Positions 17,851 through 25,969 of a stretch of 64,000 bases of DNA are shown here, piece after piece (position 1 is the stretch's first letter; each line of letters begins with the position of its first letter). The stretch is from an uncultured Roseburia sp. (GTDB lineage Bacteria > Bacillota > Clostridia > Lachnospirales > Lachnospiraceae): the NCBI GenBank assembly GCA_945787015.1, contig CALZGM010000001.1, positions 62,001 through 126,000 of the forward strand, given 5' to 3'. The position numbers and the translations under genes are program-made. The notes beneath the pieces are model-generated. The model ran no database searches and was not told the DNA's origin. It worked only from the letters and a program-made list of their open reading frames with translations.

Positions 17851-19191
17851 ATGTTTGAAAATATGACCGAGGCTCAGGCAAAGAAACAAATATTAGATAT
17901 GGTATCCGAATACTGTGATAGGTATCATAATAAAAAGGAACCCTATAAAGAAGGGGACCGCATCCCATATGCATCCCGTGTCTATGATCATGAGGAGATG
18001 TGTAATCTGGTGGACTCTGCGTTGGAATTCTGGCTGACTGCGGGACGCTATACTGCAGAATTTGAAACGAAGTTTGCAGAATATTTGGGCGTAAAATACT
18101 GCTCTTTGGTCAATTCCGGTTCTTCTGCCAATTTAAATGCATTCATGGCGCTTACCTCTCCATTACTGGGAGAACGCCAAATCAGACGTGGGGATGAAGT
18201 GATAACAGTAGCAGCAGGCTTTCCGACTACGGTGACCCCTATTATTCAGTATGGTGCCGTTCCGGTATTTGTGGATGTTACCATTCCGCAGTATAACATT
18301 GATGTGAACATGCTTGAGCAGGCTGTATCAGAAAAGACAAAAGCAGTCATGATAGCGCATACGTTGGGAAACCCATTCGACCTGAAAGCAGTAAAAGCAT
18401 TTTGTGATAAATATCATCTGTGGTTGGTTGAGGACAACTGCGATGCGCTAGGCTCAAGATACACAATAGATGGTGAAGAACGCCTGACAGGAACGATAGG
18501 AGATATCGGAACCAGCAGCTTTTACCCACCACACCATATGACGATGGGAGAAGGCGGTGCCGTCTATACCAACAATCCATTATTAAATAAATGCATTCGT
18601 TCTTTCCGTGATTGGGGACGCGACTGCGTCTGTGCATCGGGACAGGACAATTTATGCGGACATCGGTTTGATAAACAGTACGGAGAACTGCCATTGGGAT
18701 ATGACCACAAATATGTATATTCTCATTTCGGATATAACTTAAAAGCAACCGATATGCAGGCAGCAATCGGCTGCGCGCAGATTAAAAAGTTCCCGGGTTT
18801 TGTGGAGCGAAGAATCCATAATTTTAATCGCTTATATGAAGCATTAAAAGGCTGTGAGGAGAAACTGATTCTTCCAAAAGCAGCAGAAAATTCTGTGCCA
18901 AGCTGGTTTGGATTTCCGCTTACCTGTAAAGAGGGATTAGAGCGTAATCAGGTAGTCCCATATATTGAAGGAAAAGGTGTTCAGACTCGAATGCTTTTTG
19001 CAGGAAATTTAACAAAACATCCATGCTTTGATCAGATGCGTGCCGAAGGACGTGGTTATCGAGTGGTTGGAAATTTAAAGAATACAGATTATATTATGAA
19101 CAATACCTTCTGGGTAGGTTTGTACCCAGGTATGACAGATGAAATGATTGATTATATGGCAAAAGTAATCCGGAAAGCAATCAATCAATAA
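17851..19191 (+). CDS. rfbH: CDP-6-deoxy-4-keto-glucose 3-dehydrase (E1)
   Basis: A 446-residue PMP/PLP-dependent, iron-sulfur dehydrase that removes the C3 hydroxyl in 3,6-dideoxyhexose synthesis. Two E1 hallmarks are visible. The usual PLP lysine is replaced by histidine (H228, in PPHHMTMGEGG). The cluster ligands C-x-C-x7-C are at 259, 261 and 269, with a further cysteine at 197. Spacing matches the Yersinia enzyme apart from a four-residue insertion between C197 and H228. The reaction normally needs an E3 ferredoxin-reductase partner, which is not in this window. AAAGGGGG precedes ATG 17851. Confidence 0.94.
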   Translation: MFENMTEAQAKKQILDMVSEYCDRYHNKKEPYKEGDRIPYASRVYDHEEMCNLVDSALEFWLTAGRYTAEFETKFAEYLGVKYCSLVNSGSSANLNAFMALTSPLLGERQIRRGDEVITVAAGFPTTVTPIIQYGAVPVFVDVTIPQYNIDVNMLEQAVSEKTKAVMIAHTLGNPFDLKAVKAFCDKYHLWLVEDNCDALGSRYTIDGEERLTGTIGDIGTSSFYPPHHMTMGEGGAVYTNNPLLNKCIRSFRDWGRDCVCASGQDNLCGHRFDKQYGELPLGYDHKYVYSHFGYNLKATDMQAAIGCAQIKKFPGFVERRIHNFNRLYEALKGCEEKLILPKAAENSVPSWFGFPLTCKEGLERNQVVPYIEGKGVQTRMLFAGNLTKHPCFDQMRAEGRGYRVVGNLKNTDYIMNNTFWVGLYPGMTDEMIDYMAKVIRKAINQ

Positions 19192-19210
19192 GTGACGATA
19201 AGGAGTAGCA

Positions 19211-21094
19211 ATGAAGCAGCGTTTAGCAGATTATGTAGCAGATTTTTTAACAGAACATGGAATCAAAGACTGTTTTATGGTAGTGGGTGGCGGTGCCATG
19301 CATTTGAATGATGCGTTGGGACATAAGGAAGGTCTGTGTTGTACTTACAATCATCATGAACAAGCCTGTGCGATGGCTGCTGAAGCGTATGCAAGAGTCA
19401 ATAATCGTATCGCCGCAGTTTGTGTGACGACCGGACCGGGTGGAACGAATGCGATTACCGGTGTGTTAGGTGGATGGCTGGATTCCATTCCTATGCTAAT
19501 TATTTCCGGACAGGTGCGATACGATACCACGGCTCGTTATATGTCACAGTTTGCAGGGGAACATGCTTACCGCGCCGTAGGTGATCAGGAGTATGATATT
19601 ACAAAATCAGTAAAGCATATGTGCAAGTATGCGGTCATGATAGAGGACCCGACAGAAATCCGGTATCATTTGGAAAAAGCGTACTATCTGGCATTGACGG
19701 GACGAAGAGGACCAAGTTGGATAGATATCCCTGTCAATTTCCAAGGTATGCTTATTGAAACAGAGGACTTAAAAGTTTTCTGCCCGGAAGAAGAGGGATA
19801 TGTGGATGAAAATCCTACTCCTTCTAATGAAGTCGTGACAGAGATTCTTGAGAAAATCCGACAGGCAAAACGCCCGGTATTCTATGCAGGCAATGGAATT
19901 CGTTTGTCTGAAGGATATGATGCATTTCGTAAGGCAATTGAAAAATTAGGTATCCCAGTTGTGACTTGTTGGGATTCTATTGATGCTATTGAAGATACAC
20001 ATCCGCTTTATGTGGGACGTGGCGGCATCATGGGAGATCGGGCCGGCAATTTTGCCGTGCAGAATGCAGACCTTGTTCTGGCAGTCGGAAACCGTTTATC
20101 GATTCGTCAGGTTGGTTATAATTTTAAGTCCTGGGCGAGAGAAGCCTATGTAATTATGGTGGATATTGACCCGGCAGAACTGAGAAAAAATACGATTCAC
20201 GTAGAAATGCCGGTGTGTGCAGATGCGAAAGCATTTTTGGAAGAAGTAAATGCACAGCTTACAGAAATTTTGCCAGACGAAAGAGCGGCTAAGGAGCAAA
20301 AACTGGGGGATAAGGTGCTATTTTGCGGCTCGGATTGGATTACGAAATGTCAGGAATGGAAAGTCAATTATCCGGTTACTCAGCCAAAGCATTGGGAGGA
20401 AGATGGCAAACATGCAAATGTGTATGCCTTTATCAAATATTTAAGCAGCAGACTGCCGGAGGAAAATCTTACGGTAGTGTCAAATGGCAGTGCCTGTGTA
20501 GTGGGCAGCCATAATTATGAGATAAAAAAAGATGCCAGATTTTTAATCAATAGCGGCGTGGCCAGCATGGGATATGGACTTCCGGCAGCAATCGGAGCCT
20601 GTATCGCCCATGACAGACAGACGACCATCTGCATAGAAGGAGATGGTAGTATTATGATGAATCTGCAAGAGCTGCAGACCATACTTACCAACCGGCTTCC
20701 AATCAAAATCTTTTTAATCAATAATGCCGGTTATCATTCCATCCGTCAGACCCAGAATAATTTGTTTAAAGAGCATGATAAGGTGGGCATTGGACCGGAG
20801 AGTGGCGACTTGTCGTTTCCGGATTTTAAAAAGCTGGCAGAAGCATTTGGTTATCCATATTTTTCGGCACACAGCAATTGTGAGATGAAGCAGATGGTGG
20901 ATAAAGCACTTGCTATGGGAGGCCCGGTATTTTGTGAAGTATTTGTATCTACGGAACAGAACTTTGAACCAAAGAGTGCGACAAAACGCTTGGAGGACGG
21001 AACTTTGGTTAGTCCGCCATTAGAGGATTTGGCGCCATTTCTGCCAAGAGAAGAAGTGCTTGGAAATCTGTATGTGAAACCGGTGGGGGAGTAA
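19211..21094 (+). CDS. Thiamine-diphosphate enzyme, YerE-like (acetolactate synthase fold)
   Basis: 627 residues with the ThDP enzyme layout: N-terminal Pyr domain with the catalytic Glu in NHHEQACAMAAEAYAR (E50), a central domain, and a C-terminal PP domain with GDG at 477-479 and NN at 504-505 (GDG-x24-NN). Directly downstream of rfbFGH, the best parallel is YerE, which decarboxylates pyruvate and adds the two-carbon unit to C4 of CDP-3,6-dideoxy-4-ketohexose in yersiniose synthesis. Acetolactate synthase is less likely: no regulatory subunit or branched-chain gene is near. AAGGAG precedes the ATG; a terminator follows. Confidence 0.78.
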   Translation: MKQRLADYVADFLTEHGIKDCFMVVGGGAMHLNDALGHKEGLCCTYNHHEQACAMAAEAYARVNNRIAAVCVTTGPGGTNAITGVLGGWLDSIPMLIISGQVRYDTTARYMSQFAGEHAYRAVGDQEYDITKSVKHMCKYAVMIEDPTEIRYHLEKAYYLALTGRRGPSWIDIPVNFQGMLIETEDLKVFCPEEEGYVDENPTPSNEVVTEILEKIRQAKRPVFYAGNGIRLSEGYDAFRKAIEKLGIPVVTCWDSIDAIEDTHPLYVGRGGIMGDRAGNFAVQNADLVLAVGNRLSIRQVGYNFKSWAREAYVIMVDIDPAELRKNTIHVEMPVCADAKAFLEEVNAQLTEILPDERAAKEQKLGDKVLFCGSDWITKCQEWKVNYPVTQPKHWEEDGKHANVYAFIKYLSSRLPEENLTVVSNGSACVVGSHNYEIKKDARFLINSGVASMGYGLPAAIGACIAHDRQTTICIEGDGSIMMNLQELQTILTNRLPIKIFLINNAGYHSIRQTQNNLFKEHDKVGIGPESGDLSFPDFKKLAEAFGYPYFSAHSNCEMKQMVDKALAMGGPVFCEVFVSTEQNFEPKSATKRLEDGTLVSPPLEDLAPFLPREEVLGNLYVKPVGE

Positions 21095-21116
21095 TTGATG
21101 AAGTAAAATTGGAATT

Positions 21117-21151
21117 CATCCTGCCTGCTTTGCCGGCAGGATGCGATTTTT
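21117..21151 (+). terminator. Rho-independent terminator after the CDP-sugar genes
   Basis: A perfect 9-bp stem (CATCCTGCC at 21117-21125 with GGCAGGATG at 21135-21143) is followed by a T run at 21147-21151, 23 bases after the ThDP-enzyme stop. It closes the long first operon. Confidence 0.85.
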
Positions 21152-21563
21152 ATCCGGATTCCCGGCATGCTGGTAGAGATTGGCTGGCTTTTTGACATGT
21201 TGGGGTAGAGATTGGTTGGATTTTCAAACAGCCAGGAGTGGCTTTAAGATGGATTGGGTACTGCAACAAGTTAAATTGCTCCAGTATCCAAAAAATGAGA
21301 CTTTTTTTGTGAAAATGAAGATTTATTTAAAATTTTGGACCCTATGAAGAAAAATTGACCACTGCGATACAAAAAACTAAATTTTTTGTATCTCAGTGAT
21401 TTTTTTACAAGTCTGGTACCCAAAACATAATGTTTACTTGATTTTCTTCTTATGAATATTTCGTCAAAATGTAGAAAATAGGGCATAACCTAACATATGA
21501 CTTTACCTACTGTCGGTTATGTGTTTTAATTAAGAAAAAATGGAAAGAAGGAGGGAAGTACGA
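21152..21563. other. Non-coding spacer after the first operon
   Basis: About 410 bases with no convincing reading frame. The only structure seen is the A/T-rich hairpin at 21361-21407, given separately. The sequence looks like decayed intergenic DNA between the operon end and a broken gene. Confidence 0.5.
21361..21407 (+). terminator. Long A/T-rich hairpin, possible bidirectional terminator
   Basis: An 11-bp perfect stem (GATACAAAAAA / TTTTTTGTATC around CTAAA) extends outward to 15 pairs with a single C/T mismatch, then a T-rich tract follows from 21400. The A and T runs in the two arms could terminate transcription in either direction. No gene ends close by, so it may be the remnant of a lost gene's terminator. 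Confidence 0.55.
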
Positions 21564-22270
21564 ATGTTTTATGAAAAGCTACAACGTGAAAAGCAGAAAC
21601 TGGAAACAAGAATAAATGTATTGGAAAAGCAATTAAAGACATATCCAGAAGGAAAGCTGATTTGTGTGAAAAACGGTGGATACAATAAGTGGTATCAAAG
21701 CGACGGAAAAACAAAAAAATATATCCCCAAAAAGAACCAACGACTTGCGGAACAATTAGCGATTAAAAAGTATCTGACACTTTTGGAAGAACTGAACCAT
21801 CTGAATATCAAAAATTACTTTCTTCATTTTTTAAACCCATCTCAAGAGAACTTCTCGAATGGCAAAATTCCCCTTTTACACAGAGTAAAGAACATCCGGA
21901 AAATTTAATTGTAAAGGCATGCTCCGGAAATATGGTACGCTCAAAATCTGAAGCCCTTATTCATATGTATCTATTTAAAAACAGAATTCCTTTTCGATAT
22001 GAGTGTGAATTGCATTTAGGAAACCAAATCGTATATCCGGATTTTACAATACGACACCCTAAAACAGGGAAATTGTATTACTGGGAACATTTCGGTTTAA
22101 TGGATGACAGAAACTACGCTAAAAAAACTTGCAAAAAATTATATGATTACAGTACACATGGAATCATTCCAATGATTCAATTGATTACAACTTATGAAAC
22201 GAAAGAAAATCCATTAACTGTTGAAACCGTAGAGGAAGTACTGGCACACTATTTTGATATAATGTTTTAA
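21564..22270 (+). pseudogene. Frameshifted nuclease-like protein
   Basis: Two frames encode consecutive parts of one protein. The first (ATG 21564, AAGGAGGG upstream) gives a coiled N-terminus and a WYQSDGKTKKYIPKKNQ segment. The second, one base off, can be read from about 21800 through SEYQKLLSSFFKPISRELL into VRSKSEALIHMYLFKN, YPDFTIRHPKTG and YYWEHFG. I know these from a roughly 240-residue family common in Lachnospiraceae; the E...D-x...E spacing recalls PD-(D/E)XK nucleases. The frame breaks near 21797-21803, and some residues expected between the halves seem missing. The native start of the 3' half is therefore not at 21932. Confidence 0.72.
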
Positions 22271-22296
22271 ATTTGGTTGTTATCAAAAATTCTATA

Positions 22297-22325
22297 TTGA
22301 AGAAAAATGGCTTGGCATTTATTAT
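22297..22325 (+). promoter_or_regulatory. Probable promoter of the SDR gene
   Basis: TTGAAG (22297-22302), a 17-base spacer and TATTAT (22320-22325) lie about 70 bases before the SDR start. It fits a sigma-A promoter and makes this gene a separate unit from the first operon. Confidence 0.45.
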
Positions 22326-22397
22326 ATTAGTAAAGAGTTTTTTGAAAAGGCTTTACCTTAAGATATGGGATGTAAATATAAAAGAAAGGACGCTTTG

Positions 22398-23315
22398 ATG
22401 AAACGAGTGATTATTACCGGACCGACCGGAGCGATTGGAGTTGCCTTGATACAGGAACTAATTCTTCACGATATCGAAGTAATAGCAGTAGTCAGACCCG
22501 GTTCCAATCGAAAAGAGAATATTCCAAAACATAAACTTGTTCGTGTTGTTGAATGTGGATTAAACCAACTGGATAAACTGCCAGGATTGATAGAGGAACC
22601 TTGCGATACCTTTTACCATTTGGGCTGGGATGGCACCTTTGGTAATTCCAGAAACAATATGCAGGGACAGCTGTTAAACATTCAGTATACCTTAGATGCC
22701 GTAAAAACAGCAAAACTGCTTGGTTGTAAACGCTTTGTTGGAGCAGGATCTCAGGCAGAATATGGAAGAACGGAGAAAAAGCTAAATGCAACAGTACCGA
22801 CATTCCCGGAGAACGGTTATGGAATCGCGAAGCTTTGCGCAGGACAGATGAGTCGCATTCAATGTGAACAGGAAGGGTTGGAACATATCTGGACCAGAAT
22901 TCTAAGTATTTATGGGCCATATGATGGAGAAAATACCATGATTATGTCTGTCATCCATACCTTACTAAGAGGTGAAAAGCCACTATCTACGAAAGGAGAG
23001 CAGCAGTGGGATTACCTGTATGCGAAGGATGCCGGGTATGCAATGTATTTGCTTGGAGAGCGTGGAATTAGTGGTAAGACCTATTGCATCGGCAGTGGGA
23101 AAACGAGACCGTTAAAAGAGTATATTACGATTATTCGTAATCAGATAGATGAAAGCTTGCCGCTTGGTATTGGTGAATTACCATATGCAGACAAACAGGT
23201 CATGCATTTGTGTGCAGATATTACAGAATTGGAAAAAGACACCGGATTCGCACCGAGGTATGTATTTGAAACTGGGATTGCAGAGACAATTGAGTGGGTG
23301 AAAAGGAATTTATAG
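22398..23315 (+). CDS. NAD(P)-dependent SDR epimerase/reductase, possibly YerF-like
   Basis: A 305-residue extended short-chain dehydrogenase: VIITGPTGAIGVALIQEL has the GxxGxxG Rossmann motif and NGYGIAKL the Tyr-x3-Lys pair. ATG 22398 has AAAGGA seven bases upstream; an earlier in-frame ATG at 22365 lacks a site. Lying just past the CDP-sugar block, it is the natural candidate to reduce or epimerise the branched 4-ketosugar product, the YerF step of yersiniose synthesis. That role is inferred from position; other nucleotide-sugar epimerisations are possible. Confidence 0.75.
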   Translation: MKRVIITGPTGAIGVALIQELILHDIEVIAVVRPGSNRKENIPKHKLVRVVECGLNQLDKLPGLIEEPCDTFYHLGWDGTFGNSRNNMQGQLLNIQYTLDAVKTAKLLGCKRFVGAGSQAEYGRTEKKLNATVPTFPENGYGIAKLCAGQMSRIQCEQEGLEHIWTRILSIYGPYDGENTMIMSVIHTLLRGEKPLSTKGEQQWDYLYAKDAGYAMYLLGERGISGKTYCIGSGKTRPLKEYITIIRNQIDESLPLGIGELPYADKQVMHLCADITELEKDTGFAPRYVFETGIAETIEWVKRNL

Positions 23316-23344
23316 TGAAAAAGAATTTATAGTTGTAAAGACAG

Positions 23345-23391
23345 AGCGTGAGTGCTATACTGATTTCATTCAGAAAGCATTCACGCTTTTT
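23345..23391 (+). terminator. Rho-independent terminator of the SDR gene
   Basis: A 12-bp stem with one G-U pair (AGCGTGAGTGCT at 23345-23356 with AGCATTCACGCT at 23376-23387) is followed by a T run to 23391, 30 bases after the SDR stop. Confidence 0.8.
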
Positions 23392-23511
23392 GAGTTCGGT
23401 TGTTATCGATAAACAGCCACTAGCCGGTCACCGGCATCTGCTTGGCAATTCTGACATCTCGTCAAAGAATCCCAAGGAATACGCATATAGCAGTGTGTGC
23501 ACAGGTTTAAC

Positions 23512-23562
23512 TTGAATTAAAAGAAAAAGCATGGTAAAATTAAGCAACTGAAAAATAGTTGC
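23512..23562 (+). promoter_or_regulatory. Promoter and palindromic operator of the hicAB unit
   Basis: TTGAAT (23512-23517), 17 bases and TAAAAT (23535-23540) are followed immediately by the inverted repeat GCAACT-N7-AGTTGC (23544-23562), and another TATAAT lies at 23567-23572. The palindrome at the expected transcription start is well placed as the site through which a HicB-type antitoxin represses its own operon. Confidence 0.6.
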
Positions 23563-23594
23563 ATACTATAATGAGATGGTGGTGACAATTATAG

Positions 23595-23855
23595 ATGCCT
23601 AAGAAAAAGGATTTATTAGAAAAATTATGTAGAAAACCAAGTCCCAAAAACTTCACAACTAGAGAACTGGATGCATTAATGGGAAAATGCGGGTGTATAA
23701 AATTCTCAGGAGGAAGGGGATCTGGAATCGGTTTCGTTCACGAGGATACAAAGAGAGTATTGCAATTTGACCAACCGCATCCTGGAAATGAACTGTATAG
23801 ATATCAGATAGATAAAGTAGTACAGTTTTTAAAAGATATAGGTGAAATAGAATAA
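23595..23855 (+). CDS. hicA: HicA-family toxin (mRNA interferase)
   Basis: An 86-residue protein of the HicA/YcfA family, a double-stranded-RNA-binding-like fold that cleaves mRNA. CGCIKFSGGRGSGIGFVHED is the glycine-rich strand with the catalytic histidine region and QPHPGNELYRYQIDKVVQFL the C-terminal helix signature. It is about the upper end of the family's 60-90 residue range. GGTGGTGAC precedes the ATG. It sits 16 bases before hicB and heads a three-gene unit. Confidence 0.85.
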   Translation: MPKKKDLLEKLCRKPSPKNFTTRELDALMGKCGCIKFSGGRGSGIGFVHEDTKRVLQFDQPHPGNELYRYQIDKVVQFLKDIGEIE

Positions 23856-23871
23856 GAAAAGAAGGGGTGAT

Positions 23872-24357
23872 ATGATGAATTCAATGCTAGAATATAAAGG
23901 ATATCATGCGTCTATTGAGTATGATGCAGAAGATAATATTTTTGTCGGAGAAGTATTTGGTATTACTGATTCTTTGAATTTTCATGGTACAACAGTTACA
24001 GAATTGCGAGAGATGTTTGAACAATGCATTGATAATTACTTGGCGTTATGTGAAAAAATAGATAAAAAACCAGATAAAGAATTTAAAGGAACATTTAATG
24101 TTAGAATTTCTCCGGAAATGCATAAAAAAGCTGCGTTGGAAGCTGCGAAACAAAAAATCACATTAAACCAGTATGTTATGAATGCAATTAATCAGTCTTT
24201 TGAAGTAAAAGAAAACACAAAGGAGACAGTAATTTATATACCATATGGGTTAAAACAAATAAATTGGGATAATCAAGTAGGACCCGACACTGCGTCAATG
24301 TATTATGATACAGCGGTTTGGATGAAGAAGGAGAACTTAGTGTATGCAGGAAATTGA
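23872..24357 (+). CDS. hicB: HicB-family antitoxin
   Basis: A 161-residue protein with two parts: an N-terminal partial RNase-H-like HicB fold (YKGYHASIEYDAEDNIFVGE) and a ribbon-helix-helix DNA-binding segment (FNVRISPEMHKKAALEAA, about residues 83-105). It then has a further 55 residues, longer than most HicB proteins. In toxin-antitoxin-chaperone systems such C-terminal extensions are the chaperone-binding part. AAGGGGTG lies upstream of tandem ATGs at 23872 and 23875. It overlaps the next gene by 14 bases, implying coupled translation. Confidence 0.85.
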   Translation: MMNSMLEYKGYHASIEYDAEDNIFVGEVFGITDSLNFHGTTVTELREMFEQCIDNYLALCEKIDKKPDKEFKGTFNVRISPEMHKKAALEAAKQKITLNQYVMNAINQSFEVKENTKETVIYIPYGLKQINWDNQVGPDTASMYYDTAVWMKKENLVYAGN

Positions 24358-24709
24358 TGCAAAAATCATAAAAAAAAGAATTATTAGCTCGGACATATTT
24401 GTCTCTGAAAGCTTAGCAAAAACTTTTGAACTTAGTATGAACTGTAGAGCACAAATGAAAACACCGAAGGATGAGAACGATAGAAGTGTTTTATTAAATA
24501 TTGAATTAAGCATTGATGCAAAAGGAGAAGAATTAAAAATAAAATTAGTTTCAGATTTTATTTTTGAATGTAGTCAGGTTCCGGATGATTATAACGAACT
24601 TGCAGAGCAAAATTTGACACCAATGGCAATGGAAGCTTTGCTGAATGATTTAGATGAAATGCTGGTCGTCATGGGATACAAAAAAATGGAGTTGGCGAAA
24701 AAAATTTGA
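24344..24709 (+). CDS. SecB-like chaperone associated with hicAB
   Basis: A 121-residue acidic protein without membrane segments. Its alternating strand pattern, with LNIELSIDAKGEELKIKL, a central FIFECSQVP and a C-terminal LTPMAMEALLNDLDEMLVVMG helix, resembles SecB-type chaperone folds. SecB-like proteins form the third component of toxin-antitoxin-chaperone modules, protecting an unstable antitoxin. The 14-base overlap with hicB supports joint function. The assignment is from fold-like pattern and context, with no strict sequence motif to confirm it. Confidence 0.65.
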   Translation: MQEIDAKIIKKRIISSDIFVSESLAKTFELSMNCRAQMKTPKDENDRSVLLNIELSIDAKGEELKIKLVSDFIFECSQVPDDYNELAEQNLTPMAMEALLNDLDEMLVVMGYKKMELAKKI

Positions 24710-24875
24710 CAAAGGATGGCATGTTAAAAGAATTAGCACAAAACATACAGAAATAAGTGATCAGCTTATGGAGAAAGCCTTGCCTGAAGTATCAACAATT
24801 GTTACAGTATATCGCATAAGTGAATGTTAGAAGTAACCTATCCAGGGAACTTTAAATTCATAGGAGGGCATTACC

Positions 24876-24913
24876 GCGCTCAGCCAAAGAAAAATTTGGC
24901 TGAGTGCTTTTTA
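24876..24913 (+). terminator. Rho-independent terminator after the hicAB-secB-like unit
   Basis: A 13-bp stem (24876-24888 with 24895-24907, one G-U pair) around a GAAAAA loop, then TTTTT. It isolates the toxin-antitoxin unit from the glycosyltransferases that follow. Confidence 0.87.
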
Positions 24914-25001
24914 TGTACAAGTAAAAGAAAATGTGATAATATAGGAATAGTATGACAAAACTTCATAGAGATATGATTATAGTAGTAGAAAAGAGAAAAT
25001 T

Positions 25002-25961
25002 ATGAAGAAAATTAGTGTTATGATTCCCTGCTACAACGAAACAGAAAATGTAGTGCCGATAAGCGAGGCGGTTGTGGCAGAATTTGAAAAAAGTTTGAAG
25101 CAGTATGATTACGAAATTCTGTTTATCGATAATTGTTCCACAGATGGAACCAGAGACAAGCTGGAAGAAATCTGTGCAAAAAATAAGAAAATAAAGGCTA
25201 TCTTTAACGTGACAAACTTTGGGCAGTTTAATTCACCATTTTATGGTATGTGCCAGACAACCGGAGATTGCACGATTACCATGTGCTGTGATTTCCAGGA
25301 TCCGGTTGAGATGATACCAAAATTTGTGGAAAAATGGGAAGAAGGACATAAGATTGTAAGCGGAGTAAAGACATCCAGTAAAGAAAATCCAATCATCTAT
25401 TTTCTTCGAACCGTTTATTATAAAGTCATCAAAAATATGTCCAGCGTAAAGATGATAGAACACTTTACCGGATTCGGCTTATATGATAAATCTTTTATCA
25501 AATTATTAAAGGAGCTGCATGACCCGGTTCCATTTATTCGTGGGATTGTTGCGGAATATGGTTCCGGCTTTAACCTGATTGAGGTAGAATATGAACAGCC
25601 AAAACGGCGTGCCGGAAAAACACACAATAATTTCTATAGCCTATATGATGCAGCAATGCTAAGCTTTACGTCCTATACGAAGGTTGGTTTAAGATTGGCT
25701 ACATGGCTGGGATTTATTAGTTCAGCGATTAGTTTGCTGATTGCATTTTTGTACCTTGTTCTAAAACTCGTGAATTGGAATTGGTTTCAAGCTGGTAATG
25801 TTCCTGTATTAATTGGTGTCTATGTGATTGGCTCATTACAGTTATTCTTTATTGGACTAATAGGAGAATATATCTTAAACATTAATACGAGAGTCATTAA
25901 TCGACCACTTGTTGTGGAAGAAAAACGTATTAATTTTGACACAGAAGATAAGGATTTATAG
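25002..25961 (+). CDS. GtrB-like GT2 with two C-terminal membrane helices
   Basis: A 319-residue polyprenyl-phosphate glycosyltransferase of the DPM1/GtrB/ArnC type. ISVMIPCYNETENVVPIS starts the GT-A domain and two hydrophobic segments (about 232-255 and 265-290) anchor it. Such enzymes move a sugar from a nucleotide donor to undecaprenyl phosphate. The usual DADLQDP metal motif reads CCDFQDP: its first Asp is Cys95, while Asp97 and Gln99 stay. The RNFGKEAA segment is also altered to TNFGQFNS. Either the donor or metal use differs. It starts a new operon after the terminator at 24.9 kb. Confidence 0.83.
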   Translation: MKKISVMIPCYNETENVVPISEAVVAEFEKSLKQYDYEILFIDNCSTDGTRDKLEEICAKNKKIKAIFNVTNFGQFNSPFYGMCQTTGDCTITMCCDFQDPVEMIPKFVEKWEEGHKIVSGVKTSSKENPIIYFLRTVYYKVIKNMSSVKMIEHFTGFGLYDKSFIKLLKELHDPVPFIRGIVAEYGSGFNLIEVEYEQPKRRAGKTHNNFYSLYDAAMLSFTSYTKVGLRLATWLGFISSAISLLIAFLYLVLKLVNWNWFQAGNVPVLIGVYVIGSLQLFFIGLIGEYILNINTRVINRPLVVEEKRINFDTEDKDL

Positions 25962-25969
25962 AGGTCAAT

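Noticed and set aside
18347-18766. 139-residue minus-strand frame within rfbH
   Set aside because: Shadow of a confidently identified gene; no start signals.
24710-24875. Short coding-like frame (KRISTKHTEISDQLMEKALP) after the SecB-like gene
   Set aside because: Thirty-odd codons with no start codon or ribosome site and no recognised family; could be a remnant but is not supported.
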